64,000 bases of DNA from DASPOJ01 sp963819015 (GTDB lineage: Bacteria > Acidobacteriota > Terriglobia > Acidiferrales > UBA7541): assembly GCA_963819015.1 (NCBI GenBank), contig CAWFUN010000007.1:248001-312000 (forward strand), given 5' to 3'. How positions within the stretch are numbered: position 1 is the stretch's first letter; each line of letters begins with the position of its first letter. The translations under genes and the position numbers were made by a program. This document shows, piece by piece, positions 44,396-57,916 of this stretch. The notes beneath the pieces are model-generated. The model made no database searches and was not told the DNA's origin. It worked only from the letters and a program-made list of their open reading frames with translations.

Positions 44396-47300
44396 ATGGC
44401 TCAAACAACCTATGGCCGAACCCCCGATCCGCCGCCCGAAGACAGGGCGTCGGCCGCGGCATCCACGATCGAGGTTGTGCGCTATATCGGGCTGAAATTG
44501 GCCGCGCTGGGCCAGCCTGCACACTGCCTCTCGGACAGCGACTTTCTCGAAATCGCGCGTCCGCTGCTTCGCAACTATCACCAGAAGGACCTGATGCTCG
44601 GGAATCTGCTGTGTCCCGCGGACCGGCGGATTCAGGCGTTTCTGGACGATTACCTGAAAGACGTATGCCCTCGCGGAGCGGCGCGGCTGCCCGGCGAATA
44701 CGTTTCTGCTGGACCGGCCGGGACTGGCGCGCGTGATGTCGCTGCCGCACGAGCGGCGACACCTTTGCCTCGCCGTATCTGCAGTCCTACCGCGTGCCGC
44801 AGGGAATTCTGCACAATCCCAAGAGCGACCGGCGCACCACGCAAGGCATTTTTCACATCGTCGAAGGCGGACTTGCCGGTTCCGGCGGACAAGCAGGCGG
44901 TGCCGAAGAAAACGTTCGCCGCGTTGCTGGCGGCGGCGCTCAAGCCTCCCGCAAGGCGTGATGGCGCTGCCGTTTGCGGCGGACCAGAGCGAGCCGGTCC
45001 GGCTTGTTTGTGTCGCTGCTGCTGCGGCCGATGGTTTGTCCCGGCGACCGGAGCGCGATCCCCAGAAGACGATGGAGATCCGCTTCTTCGCGCCGGGAAG
45101 CCTGGTGAGCAATCTGGATTTCGTCGAAGGCATTTTCGGAAATGGCGGCGATCCGTATCTGCCGGAAAACGACGCGGCGCTCGACGTGATGCACTGGACC
45201 GGCCACACCGGCTGCGTGATCGTGGCGCCGCATCTCGCCGGAATCAAGAAGAAGGACCTGGGACTTGCCGCACGAGAGCGAAGCGACCGAGCGGCAGCGC
45301 CGCGACGGCATGTGCTGGCGCGATCCGGACGAGCCTTACAACGGCGGCGGCGCGTTCAAAGTCGCCTGCCGGGACGAGCGCGGCGTGATGGTCACGATCA
45401 TCGCCGACAACTATTACGGCTATTGCAAGAAAGAAGTGAAGACGCAGATCAGCTTCGCCGCCAATCTGTACGGCCTGTGCGAGGAAGAGCACGCCGGCGG
45501 CGCGATCGCGTTCGCGACCTACGTGCTGGGGCAGGATTTCCGCGCCGGCGAGCGCCGTCAGCCTGAAGAAAGCCGCTTTCGGCGATGCCATGCGAGCTGC
45601 TGGGGCCGCATGGTCGAACGCAAGCCCGAAGGCTACGCGGTCGACCGGCGCTATCCGGATATTTTCTACGTGCCCGAAAATGCCGAGTTCAGCGTGCGCG
45701 AAGGCTCGGTCCGGTGGAAGAGCGACGGCGACGGCACGACAGTCTGACGCTGCGCGCCGATGCCACTTACGTGCTTCCGAACGGTTTCCGGCTGCGCATG
45801 GAAAAGCAATCGGGCGGCTCGGCCTGGAGGCTGGTCGGCGCGCGCCCGCGCGGCACGCTCTGCCACAAGCCCTGCACGGTTTCCGGCGGCGGCAAATCGG
45901 AGATTTCGAAGTCGATCGCCAACGTGATTCTGGAAGGGCCCGTCTTCGTCGGCGACTATCACCGCGACATGGAGCAGGTGGCTGAAATCCTGAAGAAGGA
46001 TTTCTCCGGCATCTACAAGCACCGCGCCGCCTGATGAGCGCACGCAGCCGGCCGATCCTGAGCCCGGAACGCACGCTGGGCTCGGTGATCCAGCTGTTCA
46101 CGCCCTCGCCCGAATACACGGACGAGCACAACGCCTGGCTCCGCGCGCTTGCCGTACACGATTCGCGAACTGCTGTTCACCGTGAAGCGCTATTACCGGC
46201 CGGAATGGGGCGAAAACTGGCGCGAGCATTTCGCCGTGGACCGCGTCAACGGGTTCTCGGGACACGAGCTGAAATTCGACAATCAGAAGCTCGTGAACTA
46301 TTACCTGCGCGTGGGCTACGACCAGGATGGCTCCTGGCGCATCTACAAATTGCGGCCCGATTTTCATCCCGCCGACAAAGTGCAGGTGGAGGACGACATC
46401 ACGGTTTCGGTCGTGCTGCCGCGCGAGAGCCTGAGCGGCCTGGACCCGGAATACGCCGAATCCCAGCGTCAAGCTGGTGGTCAATTGCGAGACGCTGCTC
46501 TTCCAGCGTCCCGACGACGCGATTCACCGCGGCGCCGACAAGCAGGCGGAGGCCGACATCGCCAGCCCCGGCACGTTCCTCTCGAACTACGAGCCGTTCA
46601 CCGTCGAGCAGGCGGCGCGAATCGCGGACCACGTGGCCGAGTTCGACAAGTACACCGAGCCGATGAAGCAGCTGCTGGAGCAATTTGTCGCCAGCGTGAC
46701 GACCTCGCTACGTGGTTTCTTCGGCGCATCCGCGCATGGTCGACGGCAAAGCCCTCCAAGAATCCGCGCTATCTGCAGAAGCGGCCGGACCTGGAAAATC
46801 CGCGCGAAACTTATCTGGCCGAAATCGCGGCGCGGCTGGAGCGCGAAATTCCCGCGGACCGGCCCGTGCATTTCCCGGTGAACGCGGTGCTGGCCGGACG
46901 CAGAAACAGTCCGCCCGATCCCGAGATCGGCCTGCCGCCGCTGGCCGTTTACAGCCCGATCCACTATCAGGAACTGCCCGAGCTGTTCATGGAGTTCATT
47001 TCGAGCCTCACGGGCAAATCGCCGTCGACGACCGGATTCGGCAGCGAGGGCGCGCTCACCAAGGGGCCGTTCAACGCGCTGTGGCCGGTGGTGGACCTGA
47101 ACAACGCGCTGGTCTCCGCGATCCTGACCGGCTATGCGGGCTTCACAACTTCGGCGGGCTACGTGGGCCCGCAAGTGCGCGTGGATCACGACATCAGCAT
47201 GCTGGTGCCGGAAATCTGGTGCCGCATGCGCGTGCACGAGCGCGATCCGCAATTCATGATCGCAGAAGGATTGCTCGAACGCGTGGAGGATTTCGAGTTC

Positions 47301-47888
47301 GACGGGCGCACGGTTCTGGCCAGCCGGCTGGGCTACCGCATCACGCCGCTTTTTGTGGACCGCTTCCTGGGGCGCCTTTTCGAGACGCCGGACGCCGTGT
47401 TCACCGAGGAGATGCTGCGGCCGGAAAAGCAGAGCCTCGAACTGTTTGCCGCCGGCGTGGATGCGATCGTGGAAGCGCAGCGGCGCGTGGCGCTGAACTA
47501 TTTCGAGGACGGCAGCGTGGAGGCCGCGTGCCCTCCGCTGAAGGCGCTGCTGCACATCATGGCGCACGGCGAGTACGAGGGAATGGGCTTGAACGACTCC
47601 CGGCTTTCGCGCGCTTTTTGAACGGGACGCGCGTGCTCGCAGAGCGATTGGTATCAGGAGCGCCTTCGCGTAAAGCAGCAGCGCGACATTGCGCTTTGGA
47701 ACCGCCATGTGGCCGCATTGGAGAAATTCCGCCGCGCGGCGGCGTCCGCAACAAACCATGAATTCAATGTGGAAGAACGCATGCAATCCGCGCGAGCCGA
47801 ATTGGCCCGTGTGAGTTCGCCCACCTACCTCGCCGAGTTGCGCGGCACGATCGGCGCCGATCCGTTCCACGGACAGATACCAAGCTGA
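44396..47888 (+). CDS. Large (~1,156-aa) conserved protein, possible PPi-type PEP carboxykinase; frame broken many times
   Basis: Reading through frames joins one continuous protein: RYIGLKLAALGQPAHCLSDS near the start, MALPFAADQSEPVRL, MEIRFFAPGSLVSNLDF, VMVTIIADNYYGYCKKEVK, a Gly-rich SGGGKSEISKS near 45884-45910, PDFHPADKVQVEDDI, TGKSPSTTGFGSEGALTKGP and a C-terminal EERMQSARAEL helix. Size and order recall PPi-dependent PEP carboxykinase (about 1,130-1,160 aa), which interconverts PEP and oxaloacetate using phosphate/PPi; this is from family memory. About 20 frame changes occur, and those I resolved are explained by an extra base, for example CTTG where CTG fits at 44872, 45003, 45264 and 46148. 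Conserved sequence on both sides argues for base-call errors over gene decay. Confidence 0.6.
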
Positions 47889-48024
47889 TCTTTTCTGCCC
47901 GTGTTCCGTTTCAGATGGGCCGCTGAAGGCTGACACACGCGCCAGTCGAGACGGGCGGAAACTCGCGCGAACGGTCGCTACCCTTGTAAACTTGGTGTGT
48001 CTCACCTGAGTCTAAGGATTTGGT

Positions 48025-49134
48025 TTGCGAGCTCGAATTGCGGCATTTGTAGTCATCATCCAGGCGATTTTCTTTCTCGGCCATTGGTTCCTTTATGAGA
48101 CGTGGAAGTTCTTCGCGCCGCCATCCGCGGCAGGCGTGACGCTGGCGCTACGCGCCCCTCTGGCCGTCTTGTCGGTGAGTTTCGTTGCGGCGTCGTTCTT
48201 TTCGTTTCGCTATTACAATTTCTTCGTCCGCATCTTCTACACCCTCGCGGCAGTTTGGATCGGGCTCCTGAACTTTCTATTCATGGCGGCCTGCGCTTGC
48301 TGGATCGCCTATCCCTTGGCAAAACTGTCCGGGCTTCCCATCAGCCGCCCGGCCGTCGCGGGCGTCCTGTTCGGACTCGCTGTTTTGATAAGTCTTTGGG
48401 GAATCATCAACGCTTCCTGGACGCGCGTGAAACGAATCAGCGTTGCGCTTCCGAACCTTCCCGATTCCTGGCGGGGCCGCGTCGCCGCGCTCGTCACGGA
48501 CACGCATCTGGGACACGTGCGCGGGCGCCGTTTCATCCGGCGCATTGTGACGATGCTCCGGCGAATCGAGCCGGATATTATTTTCATCGGAGGCGATCTC
48601 TACGATGGAACCAAGGTCGAACCCGGCCGCTTTGCCGAGCCGTGGAAAGGGGTCTCGCCCCGATTCGGCACGTACTTCGTCACGGGAAACCACGAGGAGT
48701 TCTCAGACCCCTCGAAGTATTTCGACGCCCTTTCGCGCGCCGGCATGCGGGTTCTAAACAGCCAAAAAGTGATTGTGGATGGCCTGCAGATCCTCGGCGT
48801 GCGGTACCGCCATTCGGTGGACCCGGAGCATTTCCGGTCGGTGCTCGAGCAGGCGGACCTGGATCGGAATCGCGCGAGCATCATGATTTCGCACGTGCCG
48901 CATCGTCTAGCGATCGCCGAACAGCACGGCGTCTCCTTGCAGCTCTCCGGCCACACACACGGCGGCCAGATGTTTCCGGTCAGCTGGATTACGCGGCGAA
49001 TCTTCGGCGAATACACGTATGGATTGAAGCGATTCGGAGAGATGCTCGTCTATACCTCCTTCGGCGCCGGAACGTGGGGGCCTCCCATGCGCGTCGGCAC
49101 GCATGCCGAGATCGTCCTGATCACGTTCGAGTGA
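48025..49134 (+). CDS. Membrane-anchored metallophosphoesterase (YkuE/YaeI-like)
   Basis: A 369-aa protein. Four hydrophobic segments occupy residues ~5-135. The calcineurin-like phosphoesterase domain follows with metal-binding motifs DTHLGH, GGDLYDG, GNHEE, SHVPH and GHTHGGQ, all intact. Related YaeI/YkuE enzymes act on phospholipid or lipid A-type substrates at the membrane surface. The start is a TTG at 48025 eight bases after AAGGA. It is not closely linked to a pathway and may be monocistronic; it ends shortly before a tRNA gene. Confidence 0.9.
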   Translation: MRARIAAFVVIIQAIFFLGHWFLYETWKFFAPPSAAGVTLALRAPLAVLSVSFVAASFFSFRYYNFFVRIFYTLAAVWIGLLNFLFMAACACWIAYPLAKLSGLPISRPAVAGVLFGLAVLISLWGIINASWTRVKRISVALPNLPDSWRGRVAALVTDTHLGHVRGRRFIRRIVTMLRRIEPDIIFIGGDLYDGTKVEPGRFAEPWKGVSPRFGTYFVTGNHEEFSDPSKYFDALSRAGMRVLNSQKVIVDGLQILGVRYRHSVDPEHFRSVLEQADLDRNRASIMISHVPHRLAIAEQHGVSLQLSGHTHGGQMFPVSWITRRIFGEYTYGLKRFGEMLVYTSFGAGTWGPPMRVGTHAEIVLITFE

Positions 49135-49190
49135 GCGTGGCGATGCGTCCGGGAATGTGCGGAGGATTTTTGCTGTACAATTGAGGGCGA

Positions 49191-49267
49191 GCGCCCGTAG
49201 CTCAGCTGGATAGAGCGAACGCCTCCGGAGCGTTAGGTCGGGAGTTCGAATCTCCCCGGGCGCGCCA
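49191..49267 (+). tRNA. tRNA-Arg (anticodon CCG)
   Basis: A complete 77-base cloverleaf. The acceptor GCGCCCG pairs with CGGGCGC, followed by discriminator G and encoded CCA (49265-49267). The anticodon stem AACGC/GCGTT encloses CTCCGGA, giving anticodon CCG for the Arg codon CGG. The T-arm is GGGAG-TTCGAAT-CTCCC. Confidence 0.96.
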
Positions 49268-49294
49268 CTTCCTTCAGGTTCTTACTTACGTGAA

Positions 49295-49606
49295 CTATGA
49301 GCGGTATTCTCCTCGCGCTGTGGCCTCGTGCCAAGCCAAACGTCTAGCCTTGCGCCGCGCGCGCCAGCGAAAAATCAGGAAGAGAAATAGGAAGTAAATC
49401 CCTGCGGAGATTATTGGCCCAAGCCAGCCGTGCCAAGGCAAGTCGTCACCGCGAGTGATGAGCGATGCGACAGTGCTGCCAGGCAGGAGCAAGAGCACTC
49501 CCGGAAATGCTACAGAGCCCCAAAACCAGGCCGGCGTGAAAAATATCAAGTACGTCGCCGAATACACGCAGCCGGCCCCGACAAGCGGCAGTATCGCCGC
49601 CCACAA
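49295..49606 (-). CDS. Small membrane protein of unknown function
   Basis: A 103-aa protein with three hydrophobic segments (IL PLVGAGCVYSATYLIF, WGSVAFPGVLLLLPGS, IISAGIYFLFLFLIF) and an Arg-rich tail. The start is a TTG at 49606 without a clear ribosome site, so the N-terminus is uncertain. A 21-codon ORF with a similar YFLFL segment lies just upstream on the same strand. Function unknown. Confidence 0.5.
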   Translation of the reverse strand: MWAAILPLVGAGCVYSATYLIFFTPAWFWGSVAFPGVLLLLPGSTVASLITRGDDLPWHGWLGPIISAGIYFLFLFLIFRWRARRKARRLAWHEATARGEYRS

Positions 49607-49633
49607 CGCGGCGCGAATGATCGGACTCTTTGT

Positions 49634-49699
49634 CTAGGCTGGGCGCAAGAGAAATAGGAAGTAGAACACCGCCGCCAGCACAAGCGCGAGCCACAACAT
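49634..49699 (-). CDS. Candidate 21-aa single-helix membrane microprotein
   Basis: The ATG at 49699 is seven bases after AGAGGA. The product is almost wholly hydrophobic (MLWLALVLAAVFYFLFLLR) and ends RPA. The AGAGAAATAGGAAGTA segment is repeated at 49381-49396 in the next gene, where it encodes the same YFLFL helix, so this may be a microprotein or a remnant of a duplication. Confidence 0.4.
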   Translation of the reverse strand: MLWLALVLAAVFYFLFLLRPA

Positions 49700-49931
49700 T
49701 AGATAATCCTCTCCGGGGCTCCAAAGACGGACGAGCGGTTTTCATTCGACAGATAGTCGAATACATCCGCGACATACTGCGAGAACGGCGGCTTCTGAGC
49801 CCCCCCTTACGCCTCTCTTTACACTCGTGATTCCAGGTCACACCACAGACCGCTACTTTTTCGTGGATCTATAAATTGCCAGTACTTCGGCCGCGCTCAA
49901 CGAACGATTCCACAGCGCCACTCCATCAATT

Positions 49932-50315
49932 TCAAACGCCGCGCGCCAGCGTCTTGATTTGGCGCGCTAGCTTCTCGATCTCTTCGGCCTTATGGATGAG
50001 ATCCATCGAGAGAATGTTGGCGCTATCGATGGTGTCCACTTGCTTCCGAAGATCGCCGACAAGCGATTCTAGCTCCGCCATATCCTTCTTAATCTCTTTC
50101 TGATTCTGTTTCAGAACCGCATGCGGATCGATGGGGGGCGCGGCCGCACCGTCATCCGCGGCCCCAGGGGGTCCTGGTTGTCGTTGCGAGGGAGTGGGCG
50201 GCCCGTTCGGGTCTTGATGCTGGGCGCCGGGAATTCCGTCTTCTTGCGCGGCCCAAAGGCGCCCGGCAGCCAGTGCGACAATGCCCGCCAGGAATGCTCG
50301 GCGACCGTCAATCAT
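49932..50315 (-). CDS. Exported coiled-coil protein of unknown function
   Basis: A 127-aa protein with a Tat- or Sec-like signal peptide (DGRRAFLAGIVALAAGRLWA), a Pro/Gln/Asp-rich linker (~30-65) and a C-terminal helical segment with heptad-like spacing (LKQNQKEIKKDMAELESLVG, LRKQVDTIDSANI, AEEIEKLARQIKTLA). It probably forms a periplasmic coiled coil. I do not recognise the family. Its start lies ~95 bases from the divergent mscS-like gene. Confidence 0.7.
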   Translation of the reverse strand: MIDGRRAFLAGIVALAAGRLWAAQEDGIPGAQHQDPNGPPTPSQRQPGPPGAADDGAAAPPIDPHAVLKQNQKEIKKDMAELESLVGDLRKQVDTIDSANILSMDLIHKAEEIEKLARQIKTLARGV

Positions 50316-50408
50316 GCGATTCTCCCTCCGCCCGGAAAGCCGGGAAACCCTATCCGCCGGAGCGATTCGGCGGCGGCGCGAATGCTATACTGCATTGCGC
50401 TGCTTATT

Positions 50409-51305
50409 ATGAACCTGGACCTAACCAAATGGACAGACTTTGCCCTGAGCCACGGACTGAGGCTCTTCGGCATCCTCCTGTTAGCTCTCGTACTGAACCG
50501 GATTCTGCGCGTCGTCACCCGTCGTCTGATTCAGATCGCGCCGCCCTCGGACAAGACTCGCGGCGCCCAGATGCACGAGCAGCACACGCGCACGCTTTCC
50601 GGGATCCTGTACAGCGGCGGCACCGCCGTCCTCCTGATACTCGCGGTGCTGATGGCGCTCCCGGAACTGGGCTTCAGCGTCACGCCGCTCGCAGCCGCCG
50701 CGGGTCTGGCCAGCCTCGCGCTGGGTTTCGGCGCGCAAAACGTGGTGCGCGACTGCATCAACGGATTCTTCATCGTCTTTGAGGAGCAGTTCGTCGTCGG
50801 AGACACGGTGCGCATCGGAACGACGGTTGGGCGCGTCGAACACGTCACGCTGCGCAGGACCGTGCTGCGCGATCCGGCGGGAGCGCTCGTCACGGTTCCC
50901 AACAGCGAGATCGGCGTGGTGGCAAATCTGAGCCGCGACTGGGGCCAGCTCTTCGTCGATGTGACGATCCCGGCGGACGGCGCTCTGGACGCGTCGCTGG
51001 GAGCGCTGGCGGCGCTCTCCCTCGAGTTTCGCTCCGAGCCCGACTGGTCGCCCGTGGTCGTGGACGGGCCGCGCGTGCTCGGCGTGGAATCGCTGACGCC
51101 GACCGGCGCCGTCCTGCGACTCCAGGTCCGCACCGCACCCACGCGGCAAGACGACGTTGCGCGGGAACTGCGGCGCCGGATTCAAATTCGCTTCGAGCGG
51201 GAACATCTGCGGCTGGGCGAAGTGCGGCGCGTCGAGTTGATCGAGCTGGGCGCGCGGCTCCGTCCGGAACCAGCCGATGCGCCAAGTCCGCGGCAGCCCT
51301 CGTGA
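50409..51305 (+). CDS. Mechanosensitive ion channel, MscS family
   Basis: A 298-aa inner-membrane protein. Helices at ~13-32 and ~62-82 precede the pore-lining TM3 (LAAAAGLASLALGFGAQNVV), then the MscS beta-domain with FIVFEEQFVVGDTVRIG and GRVEHVTLRRTVLRD, and a C-terminal alpha/beta domain. It opens under membrane tension to release solutes on osmotic downshock. The ATG at 50409 follows a possible -10 TATACT at 50385-50390. An ATG at 50382 is in frame but overlaps that element. Confidence 0.88.
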   Translation: MNLDLTKWTDFALSHGLRLFGILLLALVLNRILRVVTRRLIQIAPPSDKTRGAQMHEQHTRTLSGILYSGGTAVLLILAVLMALPELGFSVTPLAAAAGLASLALGFGAQNVVRDCINGFFIVFEEQFVVGDTVRIGTTVGRVEHVTLRRTVLRDPAGALVTVPNSEIGVVANLSRDWGQLFVDVTIPADGALDASLGALAALSLEFRSEPDWSPVVVDGPRVLGVESLTPTGAVLRLQVRTAPTRQDDVARELRRRIQIRFEREHLRLGEVRRVELIELGARLRPEPADAPSPRQPS

Positions 51306-51360
51306 CCCTAATCCTTCAATCCGCGGTTGCGCCTCATGCGACTGCGAACGAATGCCCTCG

Positions 51361-51690
51361 ATGACGCTGGAAGACGCTCTCATTTCGGTCTGGCGGCAGA
51401 GCCTCGCCGAGGACGCGAACCTCGTGGAGCTGGAAGGGCGCAGGTTTCCCGTGCGGCGAACGGCGCGCCAAAGACTGCGCCAAGTGGAATTCGAGTTTCA
51501 GGGAGAACAGTTCCGGGGAATTGAGCAGAATCCCAACACGCGTTCACGGTGGGCAGGGCTGGCGCGCGCGGGACAGAAAGTCATGCAGTTCGTTTCAGGT
51601 GGGCGCTATCTCGCAAACGTGGCCGAAGGTGCGGTGACATTTTACCGGCCGACGGGCGGGGCAGGCAGGAAACCGGCGCCCTCGGCTTGA
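51361..51690 (+). CDS. Conserved hypothetical 109-aa protein
   Basis: A short soluble protein (MTLEDALISVWRQSLAEDAN at the start), then basic and aromatic segments (RFPVRRTARQRLRQVEFEF, WAGLARAGQKVMQFV) and a VTFYRPT ending before a Gly/Pro tail. The composition is typical of a DNA-neighbouring or small regulatory protein, but no known domain is recognised. The ATG at 51361 or an in-frame ATG at 51352 are both possible. Confidence 0.6.
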   Translation: MTLEDALISVWRQSLAEDANLVELEGRRFPVRRTARQRLRQVEFEFQGEQFRGIEQNPNTRSRWAGLARAGQKVMQFVSGGRYLANVAEGAVTFYRPTGGAGRKPAPSA

Positions 51691-51705
51691 AGCAAGCCCG
51701 CGGAT

Positions 51706-52646
51706 TCAGACGGAATTCTGGGCAAGCGCCGGCTGGTCCGCAGAGCTCGCGGCTTCGATTCGATTGCGCCCACCTTGCTTGGCGCGATAGAGGGCCTCGT
51801 CGGCCGCTTGCAACAGCGCGTCGGTTCCGCGCAGCGCGGGATCGGCCGTCGCCACTGTGCCGCCGCTGAGCGTCACCCGCACCCGACCGGCGCACGTCTC
51901 GATTGGAGTGCTTGCGATTTCCGCGCGAATGGACTCGGCCCTTTCCTGCGCGGCGGCCGCGGTGCAACCCGGAAGTAGAATCAGGAATTCCTCTCCGCCG
52001 TAGCGGCCGACCAGATCGTACGAGCGAACCGCACGGTTCATCCGGTTGGCCACTTCGCGCAGCACATCGTCGCCCGCCAGATGCCCCAGCGTGTCATTGA
52101 CGTTCTTGAAGTGGTCCAAGTCAACGAGGAACATGCCCAGGGAGCCGTGTTCTCGTTCGATTCTTTGCATTTCCCGGTGTGCCAGCTCGAGGATGGCCCC
52201 GCGATTCCACACTCCAGTCAGATTGTCGTGGCTCGCTTTATAGCTCAGCACTTCCCCAGCCTTTACAAGGCGGTCCTCCAACTCGAGCACGCGCAGACCC
52301 ACGCGCAGCCGCGCGCGCAGTTCGCCGGCGTAAACCGGCTTCGTCAGATAATCGTCAGCGCCCGATTCCAGTCCCTCGACGATGTTCTCTTTCCCGCCCT
52401 TGGCAGTCAGCAGGATGATGTACACGTACGCCTCAGGCGACTTAAGCCGCAATTCGCGGCACACGGATGGGCCGTCCATCTCCGGCATCATCCAGTCAAC
52501 GAGAGCCAGACGCGGACCACCGGGGGCTCGAAGGACCGCCAGCGCTTCGAGACCGTTTTTTGCCAGGACGACTTCGTAGTCCCATCTCCGCAGAAGGCCT
52601 TGGGTCAGCCCCAGCGACGTGGCGTCGTCATCGGCGACCAGGAGCT

Positions 52647-52650
<4 letters not shown>
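51706..52650 (-). CDS. Response regulator with GGDEF diguanylate cyclase domain
   Basis: A 314-aa protein. The receiver domain (KLLVADDDATSL at the start, Asp in LALVDWMMPEMDG, Lys in YLTKPV) leads through a short helix to a GGDEF domain with the active-site RYGGEEFLI. An RSYD five residues earlier is the inhibitory c-di-GMP (I) site. It makes c-di-GMP from GTP when phosphorylated. Its ATG overlaps the stop of the BarA-like kinase by four bases (ATGA), so the kinase phosphotransfer domain is its likely phosphate source. Confidence 0.94.
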
Positions 52651-55833
<3,183 letters not shown>

Positions 55834-56141
55834 TCTAATCGCCGGACGCCGGGATCCTGGCCGCAAGCGCGCTTCAATCTCCGCCCGTGCGCCCGCAGGC
55901 GTCCCGCTAACTCAATCGCAGCTTCGGGACCAAAGGCGCAGCGAGAGAAGATCCGAAATCAAGCAGAATCAATCAGTTGCGAGGGACGCTCTCGGAGAGG
56001 GTGGGGCCGGTTCGGGGAGCTTGTGTCGAAAAGGAATGGGCTGCCCCGGTGCGGGACACACGCCGGCCACCCGACCCATCCTTAAATGGACAGCGACTGA
56101 CGCCTGGCTCTTGTTGTTGCGGGGATGGGGATGGCTGCGCG
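55834..56141. other. Intergenic region, nothing recognised
   Basis: About 300 bases between the hybrid-kinase start and the dapD end on the same strand. No RNA gene, good promoter or supported ORF is seen here. Confidence 0.4.
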
Positions 56142-56981
56142 CTAACGCAACAAGTCTTCCAGTTGGACGCGGGTCTCGGTCTTCGCATCGCGATATTTCA
56201 CGATGACGCCGGCTTGCAGCGAGAGGCCCCATTTCTTTCCGGCGGGATGCGTGACGGCTCGCGATCCCGGCACGACGATCGCCCCCTGGGGAATCACTAG
56301 CGGCGCGTCGCCGCTGGCTGTGTAAACCGCATCGCGAACGAGGTCGTACACGGGCGTCGAACGATTCAAGATCGTGCCCGTGCCCAGAACGCCGAGTCGC
56401 TGCACGACGGTTCCTTCGTACACGCCGCAGTTGCCGCCGACGAGAACATCGTCTTCGATGATTACAGGCTCTGCGCCGACCGGTTCGAGCACGCCGCCCA
56501 ACTGCGCGCCCGCGGAAACATGGCAATTCTTTCCCACTTGCGCGCAGCTCCCGACCAGCGAGTGCGAATCGAGGAGCGTACCTTCGCCAACATAGGCCCC
56601 AACATTGACGAACATCGGCGGCATGCAAATCACGCCGCGTCCGACGTAGCAGCCGTCGCGAATGCTCGATCCGCCGGGCACAATGCGCACGCCGCTCTCC
56701 AGCGAAATCGGGCGGACGGGAAACGTTGCCTTGTCGAAGAATGGCTGCCGCTGCGCGTCCACCGACATGTCCACCACCGCGCCCATTCGGAAGCCCAGCA
56801 GAATACCTTTTTTCACCCAGGCATTCGTGCGCCAGCCCGTGCGCGACGCCGCATCCGGCTCCGCCGCGCGCACTTCGCCGCGATTCAATGCGTCCTTGAA
56901 CGATTGAAACAGGCGAAAGTGCTCTTCGGTGTAGCGCGCCGGCGGTGTATCGAACAGGCGCTCAATTTCTGACTGCAGCAT
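56142..56981 (-). CDS. dapD: Tetrahydrodipicolinate N-succinyltransferase
   Basis: A 279-aa left-handed beta-helix acyltransferase with hexapeptide repeats (VRIVPGGSSIRDGCYVG, GVICMPPMFVNVGAYVGEGT, LVGSCAQVGKNCHVSAGAQLG) and the family segment NCGVYEGTVV. It succinylates tetrahydrodipicolinate in the lysine/meso-DAP pathway, so the organism uses the succinylase branch. It overlaps the end of dapA by 20 bases and closes the operon dapE-dapB-dapA-dapD. Confidence 0.95.
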   Translation of the reverse strand: MLQSEIERLFDTPPARYTEEHFRLFQSFKDALNRGEVRAAEPDAASRTGWRTNAWVKKGILLGFRMGAVVDMSVDAQRQPFFDKATFPVRPISLESGVRIVPGGSSIRDGCYVGRGVICMPPMFVNVGAYVGEGTLLDSHSLVGSCAQVGKNCHVSAGAQLGGVLEPVGAEPVIIEDDVLVGGNCGVYEGTVVQRLGVLGTGTILNRSTPVYDLVRDAVYTASGDAPLVIPQGAIVVPGSRAVTHPAGKKWGLSLQAGVIVKYRDAKTETRVQLEDLLR

Positions 56982-57864
56982 GCGCCCTCTCGGCCAGGCC
57001 CAGCGATTCGAGCACGCTCTGGATGCGCGCCAGCGTCTCCGCTTTCGGCGGCACGAGCGGCAGCCTCCACACCGGCTCGATCAATCCCATGATCGCCAGC
57101 GCCGCCTTGACCGGCATCGGACTCGTCTCGATGAAATTCACTTCCATCAGCGCGAGGTACTTCCGGTGAATTGCGCGCGCACCCGCGAAATCGCCCTGCA
57201 GGCAAAGGTGCGCCAGCCGCGTCATCTCAGCGGGGATCTCGTTCGATACCACCGAAATAATCCCGTGCCCGCCGAGCGAGCAAAGCGGCAGAGTCAGTCC
57301 GTCATCGCCCGAGAAAACCGTGAAGTCCGCCGGCACGATATTCAGGATCTGCCCCATCTGCGGAATGTTTCCGGACGCTTCCTTGATCCCGACGATGTTC
57401 TCGATCTCGGAGAGCCGCTTCACCGTGGCGGGCTCGATGTTCACTCCCGTCCGGCCCAGGATACTGTAGAGAATCACGGGCAGCGAACTCGCCGCGGCGA
57501 TCGCGCGGTAGTGTTGGTAGAGCCCTTCCTGTGTCGGTTTGTTGTAATACGGCGCCACGCTGACGATTCCGTCCGCCCCGAGCGTCTGCAGCTCGCGCAC
57601 CGTTTTCGCGACCTCGACGGTGTTGTAGCCCCCCGCGCCCGGCAGGACGGGCATCTTGCCCTTCGCTTCCTCTAGAGTGATCTCGATTACGCGCAGATAT
57701 TCCTTGTGCTCGAGCGTCGGGCATTCACCCGTTGTGCCGCACGGCACGAGGAAATCCACGCCCGCCGCTATCTGCCGCCGCACCAGCCTTCGCAGCGCCA
57801 CCTCATCGAGCGAGCCGTCCCGCTGAAAGGGCGTCACCAACGCCGTCCCACAACCGGTAAACAT
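56962..57864 (-). CDS. dapA: 4-hydroxy-tetrahydrodipicolinate synthase
   Basis: A 300-aa TIM-barrel aldolase condensing pyruvate with aspartate semialdehyde. The Schiff-base Lys161 is in GIKEASGN, Tyr133 in ILYSILGRTG, and GTTGECPTL forms the substrate loop. The ATG at 57864 follows AGGAGC by five bases. It lies 52 bases after dapB and overlaps dapD, within the dap operon. Confidence 0.96.
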   Translation of the reverse strand: MFTGCGTALVTPFQRDGSLDEVALRRLVRRQIAAGVDFLVPCGTTGECPTLEHKEYLRVIEITLEEAKGKMPVLPGAGGYNTVEVAKTVRELQTLGADGIVSVAPYYNKPTQEGLYQHYRAIAAASSLPVILYSILGRTGVNIEPATVKRLSEIENIVGIKEASGNIPQMGQILNIVPADFTVFSGDDGLTLPLCSLGGHGIISVVSNEIPAEMTRLAHLCLQGDFAGARAIHRKYLALMEVNFIETSPMPVKAALAIMGLIEPVWRLPLVPPKAETLARIQSVLESLGLAERAHAAVRN

Positions 57865-57916
57865 CGCGTGCTCCTCTCCGAGAATTCTTTCGCCGAGCCG
57901 GGCCTGCAAGGAACCT

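Noticed and set aside
44396..47888. Programmed ribosomal frameshifting
   Set aside because: About twenty sites in one gene, without slippery heptamers or pseudoknots, fit base-call errors far better.
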